DNA of 64,000 bases from Natronosalvus hydrolyticus (GCA_025517525.1 JAOPJZ010000013.1:30422-94421); one strand, 5' to 3'. Positions 9,143-17,638 are shown, counted from the stretch's first letter. The notes: generated by a model from the sequence alone, not told the origin. Numbers and translations: made by a program.

Positions 9143-10309
9143 ATGGAAGACGTCCACATTGCGGGCGTCGGGATGACCGAGTTCGGTAGGCATCCCGATC
9201 GTACCGGTCGTGAACTGTTCGGCGAAGCCGCGCACAAGGCACTCGTGGACGCCAACGTACCACGAGACGATATCGAAGCACTGCTCTATGGCAACTTTAT
9301 GGGCGGATTTGCCGAAGGACAAAACCACCAGGGGCCGTTGATGGCAGACGCTGCTGGCCTGACGGTCCCCGCAACCCGCTACGAGAGCGCCTGTGCCTCG
9401 AGCGGAATCGCCGTCAGGGAAGCCGTCAAAAAAGTCCGTTCTGGGGAAGCGGACGTGCTCCTCGTCGGCGGCATGGAGCGGATGACGAACAACCCGACAT
9501 CTGTGGTGACGGAAGCACTCGCGACCGCCGGCGACGACCTCTACGAGAGCCGAGTCGGCCTGACCTTCCCGGGCGCGTATGCCCTGATGGCCGATGCCTA
9601 CTTCGACGCCTACGGAGCCGAGCGAGCCGATCTGGCTCACATCGCGGTCAAAAACCACGCCAACGCCGTCGAGAACGAGCTGGCTCAGTACCGCAACGCG
9701 ATCGACGTCGACGACGTTCTCGAGGCCCCGATGGTCGCCGACCCCGTTGGTCTCTACGACGCCAGCCCGATCACCGACGGCGCGAGCGCGCTGGTCGTCG
9801 TGAGCGAATCGTACGCCGAAGCGAACGACCTCCAGACCGAGGTTGCCATAACCGGTACCGGACAGGGAGCCGACAGTCTCTCTCTCCAGAGTCGTGAGTC
9901 ACTGATCCGAACGCCCGCAGCCGAACAGGCCGCCGAGGAAGCCTACGAGGACGCCGGTATCGGCCCCGACGATATCGACGTCGCCGAAGTACACGATTGT
10001 TTCACGATTGCGGAAGTACTCGCCCTCGAGTCGCTTGGCTTCTACGAACCGGGAACGGGCTACGCGGCCGCCCGTGACGGGGAGACAACCCGTGACGGTG
10101 AGCTGCCGGTGAACCTCTCGGGCGGGCTCAAGGCGAAAGGACACCCGGTCGGCGCGACCGGCGCTGCCCAGCTCGTCGAACTCACCAAGTTGCTTCGTGG
10201 CGATCACGTCAACAGTGACGCCGTGACCGACGCCGAAACGGCCCTCACCCACAACGCGGGGGCCACCGTCGCCAGCGCCGTCGTCCACGTGCTGGAGGTG
10301 GTACAATGA
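9143..10309 (+). CDS. thiolase-superfamily enzyme A (SCP2/acetyl-CoA acetyltransferase type)
   Basis: This 388-residue protein cleaves or forms a 3-ketoacyl-CoA. The nucleophilic Cys is in ESACASSG near residue 86, the HDCF block is near 290, and the GHP His in KAKGHPVGATG is near 335. It therefore looks catalytically complete. The 3' end overlaps the next gene by 4 nt (ATGA), and that gene encodes a DUF35 protein, the usual partner of this thiolase subfamily. The start at 9143 is chosen because MEDVHIAGVGMTEFG is the family N-terminus; the 40-codon extension upstream is not conserved. Confidence 0.9.
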   Translation: MEDVHIAGVGMTEFGRHPDRTGRELFGEAAHKALVDANVPRDDIEALLYGNFMGGFAEGQNHQGPLMADAAGLTVPATRYESACASSGIAVREAVKKVRSGEADVLLVGGMERMTNNPTSVVTEALATAGDDLYESRVGLTFPGAYALMADAYFDAYGAERADLAHIAVKNHANAVENELAQYRNAIDVDDVLEAPMVADPVGLYDASPITDGASALVVVSESYAEANDLQTEVAITGTGQGADSLSLQSRESLIRTPAAEQAAEEAYEDAGIGPDDIDVAEVHDCFTIAEVLALESLGFYEPGTGYAAARDGETTRDGELPVNLSGGLKAKGHPVGATGAAQLVELTKLLRGDHVNSDAVTDAETALTHNAGATVASAVVHVLEVVQ

Positions 10310-10692
10310 GCGACGAATCCGCCACGACAGCCTACGATGACTTCCTCGAGGGGCTCGCCGAGGGCGAGAGCTACTTCCTCGAGTGCCCGCCGGGACACGC
10401 AAGTCTGCCGCCACGATACGCGTGTCCAGACTGTGGCGCTACAGATCTCGAGGAGCGGCCACTCCCAGAATCGGGAACGGTCACTGCCTCGACAGTCATT
10501 CGTGTCCCAGCACCTGCGTTCGCCGGTGAAGCGCCATACGTGCTTGCCATCGCCGAGTTCGGATCGATCAGGCTCACCGGAAAACTGCTCGAGGTAGACC
10601 CAGACGAGGAGAATATCGAGCCGGGGACACCCATCTCGGTAACGACGGAACGCGTCGGTGAGGAGAACATTATCGCGTTCAGGTTGCGGTAA
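10306..10692 (+). CDS. DUF35 zinc-ribbon/OB-fold partner of thiolase A
   Basis: This 128-residue protein has an N-terminal rubredoxin-like ribbon with one clear CPDCG knuckle near residue 40; an upstream CPPGHAS segment supplies another Cys. A C-terminal OB-fold follows (GTVTASTVIRVPA to the end). DUF35 proteins bind CoA-linked substrates and form complexes with thiolases and with HMG-CoA synthase in archaea. The 4-nt overlap with thiolase A indicates translational coupling and a stable pair. Confidence 0.85.
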   Translation: MSDESATTAYDDFLEGLAEGESYFLECPPGHASLPPRYACPDCGATDLEERPLPESGTVTASTVIRVPAPAFAGEAPYVLAIAEFGSIRLTGKLLEVDPDEENIEPGTPISVTTERVGEENIIAFRLR

Positions 10693-10825
10693 CGAACACG
10701 CGATTTCCCTGTTTTCGATCCCGTTACTCGTTTTCACTGTTATCGCCGGATCGTTCGAAAGTTCAAACTGACGGAATCGTCGCTCTCGAGGGCATAACGC
10801 CAAAAAAAGACCATCCAAAGGAAGG

Positions 10826-10834
10826 TTTTTATAT
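10826..10834 (+). promoter_or_regulatory. TATA-like box of the DUF35/thiolase B/thiolase C operon
   Basis: TTTTTATAT is centred about 32 nt before the ATG at 10862. It supports that ATG over the in-frame ATG at 10847 and suggests a nearly leaderless operon transcript. Confidence 0.5.
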
Positions 10835-10861
10835 GCCGGCTTCGAGTTGTTACTCGATAGA

Positions 10862-11362
10862 ATGGCCGACGAATTAGATCCATCAGTCCAGACAGATGCG
10901 ATAAACGCGGAGTACAAGTATCCGTTCCACTGGGACCTCGATTTCTCGCTGAATATCGGTGAGGATAACCGAAAATTCTTCGAGGGAATGGAGGAAAAGC
11001 GCATCCTCGGGAAAAAGTGCCCCGACTGTGGGGCCACCTTCGTTCCACCACAGGCGGTCTGTGTCGAGTGCTACGTCGAGACAGACGAGTGGGTCGAAGT
11101 CGAACAGCACGGCGTCGTCGAGAGCTACACCGCGTGTTTCTTCGAGTTCGAGGGACTTCCCGAGCCGCCGTACATTACCGCAGCCATCCGGGTCGCCGAT
11201 TCGGACATCTGCATGCTACACTTCATCGACGGAATCGAGTACGAAGACCACGACGAACTCGTCGAGAAACTGCACAAGGGGACGGAAGTCGAACCCGTCT
11301 GGGCCGACGAACGTGAGGGGCACATCCGCGACATCAAACACTGGGAGCCCGTAGAAAAATGA
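10862..11362 (+). CDS. DUF35 zinc-ribbon/OB-fold protein of the thiolase B/C module
   Basis: This 166-residue protein carries a full zinc ribbon: CPDCG near residue 57 and CVECY about 16 residues later. An OB-fold follows (GVVESYTACFFEFEG and onward). The N-terminal 45 residues with FHWDLDFSLNIG resemble the extension of ChsH2/BbsA-like partners. It is followed, after 75 bp, by two thiolase-fold genes that lack standard catalytic residues. By analogy with Ltp2-ChsH2 aldolases and BbsA-BbsB, it probably supports binding of the CoA substrate in a three-protein complex. Confidence 0.85.
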   Translation: MADELDPSVQTDAINAEYKYPFHWDLDFSLNIGEDNRKFFEGMEEKRILGKKCPDCGATFVPPQAVCVECYVETDEWVEVEQHGVVESYTACFFEFEGLPEPPYITAAIRVADSDICMLHFIDGIEYEDHDELVEKLHKGTEVEPVWADEREGHIRDIKHWEPVEK

Positions 11363-11437
11363 ACGAGGATAGCGAGACCGAACGTATTCCGACCACCACA
11401 CAGATGACCGAAACACAGCGAGTGGAGGACCGAACGA

Positions 11438-12580
11438 ATGTCTAAAGTAGCAATCGCCGGGCACGGCACGTACGGCTTTGGGAGCGATACCAACGGGCGG
11501 TCCGACACCGAGATGGTGCTCGAGGCATCGATGGCTGCCCTCGAGTCCGCGGACCTGAGCCACGAGGAGGTCGACTCCATCATCTACACTGGCCAGGACG
11601 CATACGATGGATCAGCGATCAGTGACGGACAGCGCGTCTCAGCAGCTGGCGGCTACCGCAAACCGTTCATGCGCATCCAGAACGGCGGCGGGGCCGCAAT
11701 CCACCAGGCAGTGTCGAAAATCAACTCCGGGAAAGCTGACGTCGTCTCGATCGTCGCGGCCGACTCCGTCTACGCAGACCCTCGCGTCCTCAGCTGGACA
11801 TCCCACGAGGCGCTCTACCACCGGACAATGGGACAGAACAACGATCAATCCTTCGGGCTACTCGCAACAGCCCACCAGCAAGAACGCGGCGTCAGCGACG
11901 AAACACTCGCCCAGGTGGCGGAGAAGAACTACCGCGCGGCGGCGAACAACGACGTCGCTCACCGACAGGAGGCGTACTCGGTCGAGGACGTCCTCGAGGC
12001 CGACCGGGTCGTCGGGCCGCTCACCGAACTGATGCTCCGGCCGAACTCCTTCGGAGCCGCCGTCTGTGTCCTGGTGAGCGAGTCCTTCGCCGAGGAGCGC
12101 GGAAACGCCCGCTCCTGGATCACCGGCACGGGACTCGCCACGGGCAAGTACTGGTATCGGGACATGAGCGGACGACTCGAGCAGCCGACCCTGCAACAGG
12201 CTGCATCGACCGCGTTCGAGGAAGCCGACGTCACCATCGACGACGTCGACGCTGCCGAGATCGCCGCCTACTCGCCGACACTCGAGATGACGAGCTACGA
12301 GGCCATCGGCCTCTGTGCGGAAGGCGAGAGCAGTTCCCTGATCGAAGACGGTGTGACGGCACCGGACGGCTCGTTCCCAGTGAACCTCTCGGGTGGTCCA
12401 CTCGCGACGAGTCCGCCAAACGCAGGCGGAATCTATCGCGCCATCGCCGCCTCACAGGTCATCGAGGGCGATCTGGGTGATGGGTCGGCTGAACGCGTGT
12501 TGCTCGCCGACAACGACATGCACCTGGGCGAACCGGGTCGCACTGATGCTGTCATGGTTCTCGAAGGTGGTGCTGCATGA
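11438..12580 (+). CDS. thiolase-fold protein B without the catalytic Cys and His
   Basis: This 380-residue member of the SCP2-thiolase superfamily starts with MSKVAIAGHGTYGFG. Where thiolases have the nucleophilic Cys (ACASSG) it has QNGGGAAIHQ. Where they have GHP it has SPPNAGG. The block normally reading HDCF is AAYSPTLEMTSYEAIGLC, a Tyr-containing form resembling the Ltp2-type retro-aldolase segment. It is unlikely to be a classical thiolase. It overlaps thiolase-fold gene C by 4 nt, so the two products are probably partners, together with the DUF35 protein upstream. Confidence 0.84.
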   Translation: MSKVAIAGHGTYGFGSDTNGRSDTEMVLEASMAALESADLSHEEVDSIIYTGQDAYDGSAISDGQRVSAAGGYRKPFMRIQNGGGAAIHQAVSKINSGKADVVSIVAADSVYADPRVLSWTSHEALYHRTMGQNNDQSFGLLATAHQQERGVSDETLAQVAEKNYRAAANNDVAHRQEAYSVEDVLEADRVVGPLTELMLRPNSFGAAVCVLVSESFAEERGNARSWITGTGLATGKYWYRDMSGRLEQPTLQQAASTAFEEADVTIDDVDAAEIAAYSPTLEMTSYEAIGLCAEGESSSLIEDGVTAPDGSFPVNLSGGPLATSPPNAGGIYRAIAASQVIEGDLGDGSAERVLLADNDMHLGEPGRTDAVMVLEGGAA

Positions 12581-13746
12581 GCCGCGACGTCGCCGTCGTC
12601 GGCGTTGGCTACTCCGAACCGGAGAGCTTCACCGACTACCGATTTTCAACCCAGAGCAAAGAAGAGCAGGCGTTCACGGCGGTGACCAACGCCCTGGATC
12701 ACGCAGACATCGACGCCGACGACGTCGACGCAACCATGTTCTGCACCGTCGACGGCTTCGAAGGCACCTTCCGCGTCGAACGGACCCTCGAGGTACTCGG
12801 TCTGGGTAACGACGTGCCGGTCCTGAGCGTCAACACGGGCGGGACCGCCGGCGGGAGCGGCGTCAAAGTCGCTCACGAGTACATCGCTTCCGGTAAGTAC
12901 GACGTGGCCGTCGTCTATGGCTCGCCGTCGTTCGACTCGGTCGTCGAAGCCCAGCCGGTCATGAACACCAACGCGGATCCGCTGTTCGAGCGCAACTTCG
13001 TGACGGCGATTCAGATGGGGGCGCTGCCCAGTTCGGGCTATATGGAGATTTCAGGAGCAACGGAAGAGGACTTCGCCGAAGTCGCCGCCAAGAACTACCG
13101 GGCGGGAGCTCGCAATCCGTACGCACACCGCAACGAGGAGCGAACCGTCGAGGAAATTCTGGACTCCCCGATGGTCTGCTGGCCGCTTCGCCGAGCGATG
13201 ACCTGCCCTGTCTCCTCGGGGTCGGCAGCGATGGTCGTCGTGAGCGAAGACATCGCGACCGACGTGCGTGACAACCCCGTCTGGATCGACGAAATCGACA
13301 GCACGAGCAACACGTTCTGGACTGGCTACCGGACCTACGACTGGTTCCCGAAACTCAAGGAACTCTCCGACCAGGTATACGAAAACGCCGACATCGACGA
13401 CCCGCTCGAGGAGTTCGACGTCGCCGAGACGTTCAATCCCTACATTCCGTTCGAGATGATGGAGTACGAGGCGCTTGGCTTCTGTGAGAAAGGCGAGGCC
13501 AAACACCTCGTTCGCGATGGCGTGACCGACCGCGACGGTGAGTTGCCGGTCAACATGTCCGGCGGCACCCTGTGTACGAACTCCGGTATCTGTGCGTCGC
13601 TCTCGCGACACTCCGAAGTCGTCTTACAGCTCATGGGCGAAGCTGGCGACCGACAGGTCGAAGGCGCGAAGAAGGGGCTCTCACACTCCTGGGGTGCGAA
13701 CCTCGGACAGTTCCACCAGATGGCTATCTTCTCGACCGAGCGGTAA
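12577..13746 (+). CDS. thiolase-fold protein C without the catalytic Cys and His
   Basis: This 389-residue protein begins MSRDVAVVGVGYSEPE. The Cys position falls in VNTGGTAGGSG, and GHP is replaced in NMSGGTLCTNSGICAS, so both standard thiolase catalytic residues are absent. The segment AETFNPYIPFEMMEYEALGFC corresponds to the Tyr/Phe-rich block of Ltp2-like aldolases. Its start codon lies inside the stop region of gene B (ATGA overlap). The pair could be a heteromeric aldolase acting on beta-hydroxyacyl-CoA, or a specialised thiolase as in benzoylsuccinyl-CoA cleavage. The exact reaction is an inference. Confidence 0.84.
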   Translation: MSRDVAVVGVGYSEPESFTDYRFSTQSKEEQAFTAVTNALDHADIDADDVDATMFCTVDGFEGTFRVERTLEVLGLGNDVPVLSVNTGGTAGGSGVKVAHEYIASGKYDVAVVYGSPSFDSVVEAQPVMNTNADPLFERNFVTAIQMGALPSSGYMEISGATEEDFAEVAAKNYRAGARNPYAHRNEERTVEEILDSPMVCWPLRRAMTCPVSSGSAAMVVVSEDIATDVRDNPVWIDEIDSTSNTFWTGYRTYDWFPKLKELSDQVYENADIDDPLEEFDVAETFNPYIPFEMMEYEALGFCEKGEAKHLVRDGVTDRDGELPVNMSGGTLCTNSGICASLSRHSEVVLQLMGEAGDRQVEGAKKGLSHSWGANLGQFHQMAIFSTER

Positions 13747-13793
13747 TTTTCAGCGTTCAGGTTTTGTTTTCCGATATCCTCGAAGACCCGAGG

Positions 13794-13895
13794 CAGGTGA
13801 CCACTCGAACCAGGTGACCACTCGAGCCGAGCAACCATTCGAACCAGGTGACCACTCGAGCCGAGCAACCATTCGAGCTAGGTGACAACTCGAGA
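13794..13895. repeat. six tandem 17-bp units between operons
   Basis: Units start at 13794, 13811, 13828, 13845, 13862 and 13879. Two forms alternate, CAGGTGACCACTCGARC and CGAGCAACCATTCGARC, so a 34-bp higher-order unit is also seen. The array lies between the stop of thiolase-fold gene C and the promoter of the SDR gene. Confidence 0.9.
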
Positions 13896-13957
13896 CGGAC
13901 GGCCCTTCGCTATCACATCATCAAACGCCCAGAAACAATCGGATTTACAAGCACCTT

Positions 13958-13973
13958 CCGCGTAGAGACGCGG
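13958..13973. promoter_or_regulatory. hairpin just before the SDR start codon
   Basis: CCGCGT and ACGCGG pair across a 4-bp loop, ending 5 nt before the ATG at 13979. If transcribed it would hide the start region; as DNA it could be an operator. No Shine-Dalgarno sequence is seen here. Confidence 0.35.
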
Positions 13974-13978
13974 TAGCA

Positions 13979-14761
13979 ATGGCAGGACCAGAGTTTGATA
14001 TCGATGGAGAGACGGCAATCGTCACGGGTGCATCGAGCGGTATCGGCCGAGCAATCGCCGAGCGCTACGCCGAAAACGGCGTCGACGTCGTCGTCTGTGC
14101 ACGATCGGTCGACGACCTCGAGGCCGTGGCTGACGGGATCAACGAGAGTGACGCCCCCGGTGAAGCGCTGGCTGTCGAGTGTGACATTACCGACTGGAAC
14201 GCCGTCGAGGCGATGGCCGAAGCCACCGTCGAAGCCTTCGGCGGCATCGACATCCTCGTGAACAACGCTGGCGCGAGTTTCCGCGCTCCATTCGAAGAGT
14301 TCAGCCAGAACGCCTGGGGGACCATCGTCGACATCAACCTCAACGGGACGTTCAACTGCACGCAGGTCGTCGGCAGGTACATGCGCGAAGCCGGTTCGGG
14401 CACGATTATCAACGTCTCCTCGGTCGCCAGCCGCGATGGGGCACCCGAAATGGCCCACTACGCCGCCTCGAAAGCCGGGATGAACAACCTCACCCGCACC
14501 CTCTCCTACGAGTGGGCGAAGTACGGCATCCGCGTCAACTGCATCGCGCCCGGCCTCATCGCCACCGAGGGCGTCGAGAGCCAGATGGGAATCAGCGTCG
14601 ACAGTATCGACCTCGAGGAAGTCGACCGACAGATCGGGATTCCCGACGAAATCGCGACCGTGGCGCAGTTCCTCGCCAGCCCGGCCGCTCGCTACATCCT
14701 CGGCGAAACGATCGTCGTCGAAGGCGTGCCCCGTATCGCCAGGACGCGACACCACGAGTAA
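13979..14761 (+). CDS. short-chain dehydrogenase/reductase (SDR)
   Basis: This 260-residue classical SDR has the dinucleotide-binding motif TGASSGIGRAI near residues 17-27, NNAG near 93, the catalytic Ser in NVSSVASRD, and the YAASK motif near 160. Members oxidise or reduce alcohol/keto groups; a 3-hydroxyacyl-CoA dehydrogenase step would fit between the hydratase and thiolase reactions of this island. The acidic C-terminal segment before GETIVVEG is normal. The gene stands alone after the 17-bp repeat array and is convergent with the HMG-CoA-synthase-like gene. Confidence 0.88.
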   Translation: MAGPEFDIDGETAIVTGASSGIGRAIAERYAENGVDVVVCARSVDDLEAVADGINESDAPGEALAVECDITDWNAVEAMAEATVEAFGGIDILVNNAGASFRAPFEEFSQNAWGTIVDINLNGTFNCTQVVGRYMREAGSGTIINVSSVASRDGAPEMAHYAASKAGMNNLTRTLSYEWAKYGIRVNCIAPGLIATEGVESQMGISVDSIDLEEVDRQIGIPDEIATVAQFLASPAARYILGETIVVEGVPRIARTRHHE

Positions 14762-14826
14762 GCGACTGCCGGGCCCAACTATATTATCAAGAGCATATAA
14801 TTAGAGGACAGTAGTATTTGGTATTA

Positions 14827-14861
14827 TTTTACTACCGAATGGTTTTGAATTGGTAGTAAAA
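14827..14861. terminator. stem-loop between convergent genes
   Basis: TTTTACTACC and GGTAGTAAAA form a perfect 10-bp stem with a 15-nt loop in an AT-rich spacer between the SDR gene (+) and the HMG-CoA-synthase-like gene (-). Both strands read into T-rich arms, so it could end transcription in both directions. It is the clearest terminator-like structure in the first 25 kb. Confidence 0.5.
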
Positions 14862-14896
14862 GGGAGAGTCAGATCGAGAATTCTGTGGACCGTGCG

Positions 14897-16342
14897 CTAC
14901 TCGAGCGGTCGCGCCTTGATTCCGTATCGGGTGACGCCCTCCTGGGTATAGATGCGACGGACCGTCGCTTCGACGCGGTCACCCACGCTGACGCTGTCCG
15001 GTTCGGCATCGACGATCAGCAGTGGTGCACTCGCGTGCTCGTCATCTTCACCCGGGCCGTCGAATGCCACGATTGCGGTCGCGTAGTCACCCGCCCGAGC
15101 CTGCAGTTCCGCGAACTCAGGTGGGGCCCCACCCTGGGAAATGACTGAAACGGTTTCAATCGTCCCCTGGCGCTCGAGTTGGACCGGTTCGTACTCCACC
15201 AGTTCGTGACAGCGTCGGCACGCACCCTGCGGGAGGAAGTTGAGTGCCCCGCAGGACGGGCATTCTCCGGCCTCGAGTCGGTAGCGCTGCGGTGTCGAAC
15301 GCTGCCAGGATGGCACGCTCACGTACGCGCCGCCGCCTGCGGGTTCGCCGCCAGTGATTTCACCGCGAAGGCGGAGTGACTCGGCGTAGCTGATCGTCTC
15401 GTCGCTCTCGAAGTCGACCTCACCCGAGACGGCGCCAGCTTCGTCTGATTCACCCGCCTCGAGGGCGAGTATCGTGGACACGGAGCCGCTACCGTAGCCG
15501 ACGCCGAGAACGGTTTTTTCGCCGGCGGCGAGCGCGGACGCGAGCGATAACGGGACGCTGGCCGCGCCAAGGTCGCCCAGGTCGTGCACGACCGCGTGAT
15601 CCGTCATGACGTCGGTATCGACACCGAGGACGCCCGAAGCGCGGTAGGGAAGCTTTCCGTTCGGTGCCTGCACAGCCACCGCGTCGGCGCTCGAGGGGTC
15701 GAAGGATTCGCCCAGTCCGTCGACGGCGCGACCGATGGTCTCGGTGAACGCTTCACGTTCGTACGGCGTGATGCCGAGCGAGTCAACAGTGCTCGAGCCA
15801 GCCTCACGGAATCGGGTGCCTGGATAATCGAGCCCCGCGTCGGCTCGAGACAGACAGCGCGCGCCTCCCGACGATTCGAGGACGAACGCCGCGGCCCCGG
15901 CACCGGCGGCGTGGGCCTGGTCGCTGTCCGGTTCACCACGCGGTGCGTCACTCGCGACGACCAAGTGCGGTCCTGAGTCCCCTTCGAGCGCATCCGCGAG
16001 CGCGGCCACACCAGCGTTCGTGCTCGCACCCGCTGTTTCGTGGCGCGTCGAGTCGCCGGTCCCCAGGAACGCTCCCAGCCGAACCGCAAGTTCGGCCTCT
16101 TCGAGTGGTGGCGTCGTCGTCGCGAACGTAACCGCCTCGAGGTCGGCTGCCTCGATGCTCGATGCCTCGAGTGCACGCCGCGCGGCCTCGCCGGCCATCG
16201 TCAGCGTATCCTCGTCCGCGCCGGGAACTGCCGTCGAACGGATACCGGCCCCGTCGAAGCGCCCCCAGGCCTCGCTCACGTCCTCCGCCGGGAGCCGGGC
16301 CTGTGGCACGTAGGCACCGACGGCGGTGATCGTACGGCTCAT
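14897..16342 (-). CDS. HMG-CoA-synthase-like protein fused to a DUF35 domain
   Basis: This 481-residue protein has two parts. Residues 1 to about 320 resemble archaeal HMG-CoA synthase (ITAVGAYVPQARLP, GAGIRSTAVPG, the GAASVPLSLASAL C-terminal block). Residues about 350-481 form a DUF35 unit with CPSCG and CRRCH knuckles and an OB-fold. In archaea, HMG-CoA synthase, thiolase and DUF35 form one complex; here two of these are one chain and the neighbour is a thiolase, whose stop overlaps this start by 4 nt. The loop that should hold the nucleophilic Cys reads ETAGASTNAG and has none, so the first domain may be scaffolding or use another chemistry. Confidence 0.82.
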   Translation of the reverse strand: MSRTITAVGAYVPQARLPAEDVSEAWGRFDGAGIRSTAVPGADEDTLTMAGEAARRALEASSIEAADLEAVTFATTTPPLEEAELAVRLGAFLGTGDSTRHETAGASTNAGVAALADALEGDSGPHLVVASDAPRGEPDSDQAHAAGAGAAAFVLESSGGARCLSRADAGLDYPGTRFREAGSSTVDSLGITPYEREAFTETIGRAVDGLGESFDPSSADAVAVQAPNGKLPYRASGVLGVDTDVMTDHAVVHDLGDLGAASVPLSLASALAAGEKTVLGVGYGSGSVSTILALEAGESDEAGAVSGEVDFESDETISYAESLRLRGEITGGEPAGGGAYVSVPSWQRSTPQRYRLEAGECPSCGALNFLPQGACRRCHELVEYEPVQLERQGTIETVSVISQGGAPPEFAELQARAGDYATAIVAFDGPGEDDEHASAPLLIVDAEPDSVSVGDRVEATVRRIYTQEGVTRYGIKARPLE

Positions 16343-17514
16343 GCGTCCACCTCCGGCCCCTCGAGCACGTGAACGACGGCCGCGCCTCCGCTGCCGCCGA
16401 CGTTGTGCGTGAGTCCGACCTGTGCCCCCTCGACCTGGCGGTCACCCGCGTCACCGCGCAGTTGCTTGAACGCCTCGTAGACCTGGCCCGCCCCCGTCGC
16501 CCCGATCGGGTGACCTTTCGATTTCAGGCCGCCCGAGGTGTTGACGGGCAGATCACCCTCGAGCGTCGTCACGCCGTCTTCGATTAACTGACCGCCCTCG
16601 CCCGGTTCGCAAAAGCCAAGATCCTCGTAGGCCAGAATTTCGGCGATCGAGAAACAGTCGTGGACCTCGGCGAAGTCGACGTCTTCGGGGCCCACGCCAG
16701 CCATCTCGTAGGCCGTCTCGGCGGCTTGCTTCGTCGCCGGGAGGCTAGTGTACGAATCACGCTGGAACAGCCCTACCCCATCGCTCGCGGCACCGACACC
16801 CGCAATACGGACTGGGGTGTCCGTGTACTGCTCGACGACGTCCTCGCTCGCGACCAGCACGGCGGCCGCACCGTCGCTCGTCGGACAGCAGTGATACAGC
16901 GTCAGCGGGTCGGCCACGACACCGGCACCCTCAGCTTGCTCGAGCGAGCACTCGAATCCCAGGTGTGCGTCTGGGTTCAACGCACCGTTGGCGTGGCTCT
17001 TGACGGCGATCTTCGAGAGCTGTTCGCGCTCGGTGCCGTACTCGGCCATGTGGGCGCTGGCGATCTGCGCGTAGACCCCGGAAAACGTCGTCCCGGCCAT
17101 CCGTTCCCATTCGGTTTCCCCGGAGACGCCGAACCAGTAGCGCGTGGTGTCGCTGCTCAGGTCCGTCATCATTTCGACCCCGCCAGCGAGCACGACGTCC
17201 GCCATACCCGAGCGGACGGCCTGGACGGCCTGACGAACGGCGTACCCGCTTGCTGCGCAGGCGTTCTCGAGGCGGGTCGTCGGCACACCGTGGAGACCCA
17301 CGTGTTCGGTGACCGCAGGGCCAGAGAGCCCCAGTTGTCGGCCACCGATGCTGATCATACCGATAAACGCCTCGTCAATATCCCCGGCATCAATGCCGTT
17401 GTCGACGCTCGCCGTCGTCGACTCGAACGCCGTTCGAAACATCGATCGGTAGCTTTCGGTCGGGAACGCCCCATACTGGCTCCCGCCCGCACCGATCACG
17501 TATGCATCGCGCAT
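16339..17514 (-). CDS. thiolase-superfamily enzyme D
   Basis: This 391-residue SCP2-type thiolase has the nucleophilic Cys in ENACASSGYA, HDCF near residue 290, GHPIGATG near 338 and the C-terminal HNVGGSGGAA. It looks catalytically complete. It overlaps the downstream HMG-CoA-synthase/DUF35 fusion by 4 nt, so the two form an operon and probably a complex. The start at 17514 (MRDAYVIGAGG) is the family N-terminus; the ATG at 17553 adds 13 non-conserved residues. Confidence 0.9.
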   Translation of the reverse strand: MRDAYVIGAGGSQYGAFPTESYRSMFRTAFESTTASVDNGIDAGDIDEAFIGMISIGGRQLGLSGPAVTEHVGLHGVPTTRLENACAASGYAVRQAVQAVRSGMADVVLAGGVEMMTDLSSDTTRYWFGVSGETEWERMAGTTFSGVYAQIASAHMAEYGTEREQLSKIAVKSHANGALNPDAHLGFECSLEQAEGAGVVADPLTLYHCCPTSDGAAAVLVASEDVVEQYTDTPVRIAGVGAASDGVGLFQRDSYTSLPATKQAAETAYEMAGVGPEDVDFAEVHDCFSIAEILAYEDLGFCEPGEGGQLIEDGVTTLEGDLPVNTSGGLKSKGHPIGATGAGQVYEAFKQLRGDAGDRQVEGAQVGLTHNVGGSGGAAVVHVLEGPEVDA

Positions 17515-17600
17515 ATCACTCACAGTGACCCGCGGCCGCTTAAGTGTGCTCACACACGACGGGGACTCGAGTGCACTAGTGGCTTCCCAAACCTGTACGT

Positions 17601-17638
17601 GTGAGTGAAATCACGCGGTTGCGTTCGATTTCACTCAC
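17601..17638. promoter_or_regulatory. 12-bp perfect inverted repeat in a divergent promoter region
   Basis: GTGAGTGAAATC (17601-17612) and GATTTCACTCAC (17627-17638) face each other across 14 bp. They lie between the divergent thiolase D and acyl-CoA dehydrogenase 3 genes. A further TCACTCAC half-site is near 17517, at the thiolase D start. An operator for a shared regulator is the simplest reading; a transcribed hairpin is the alternative. Confidence 0.5.

Noticed and set aside
13794..13895. CRISPR array
   Set aside because: Units are 17 bp with no spacers and no cas genes in the window; it is a simple tandem array.
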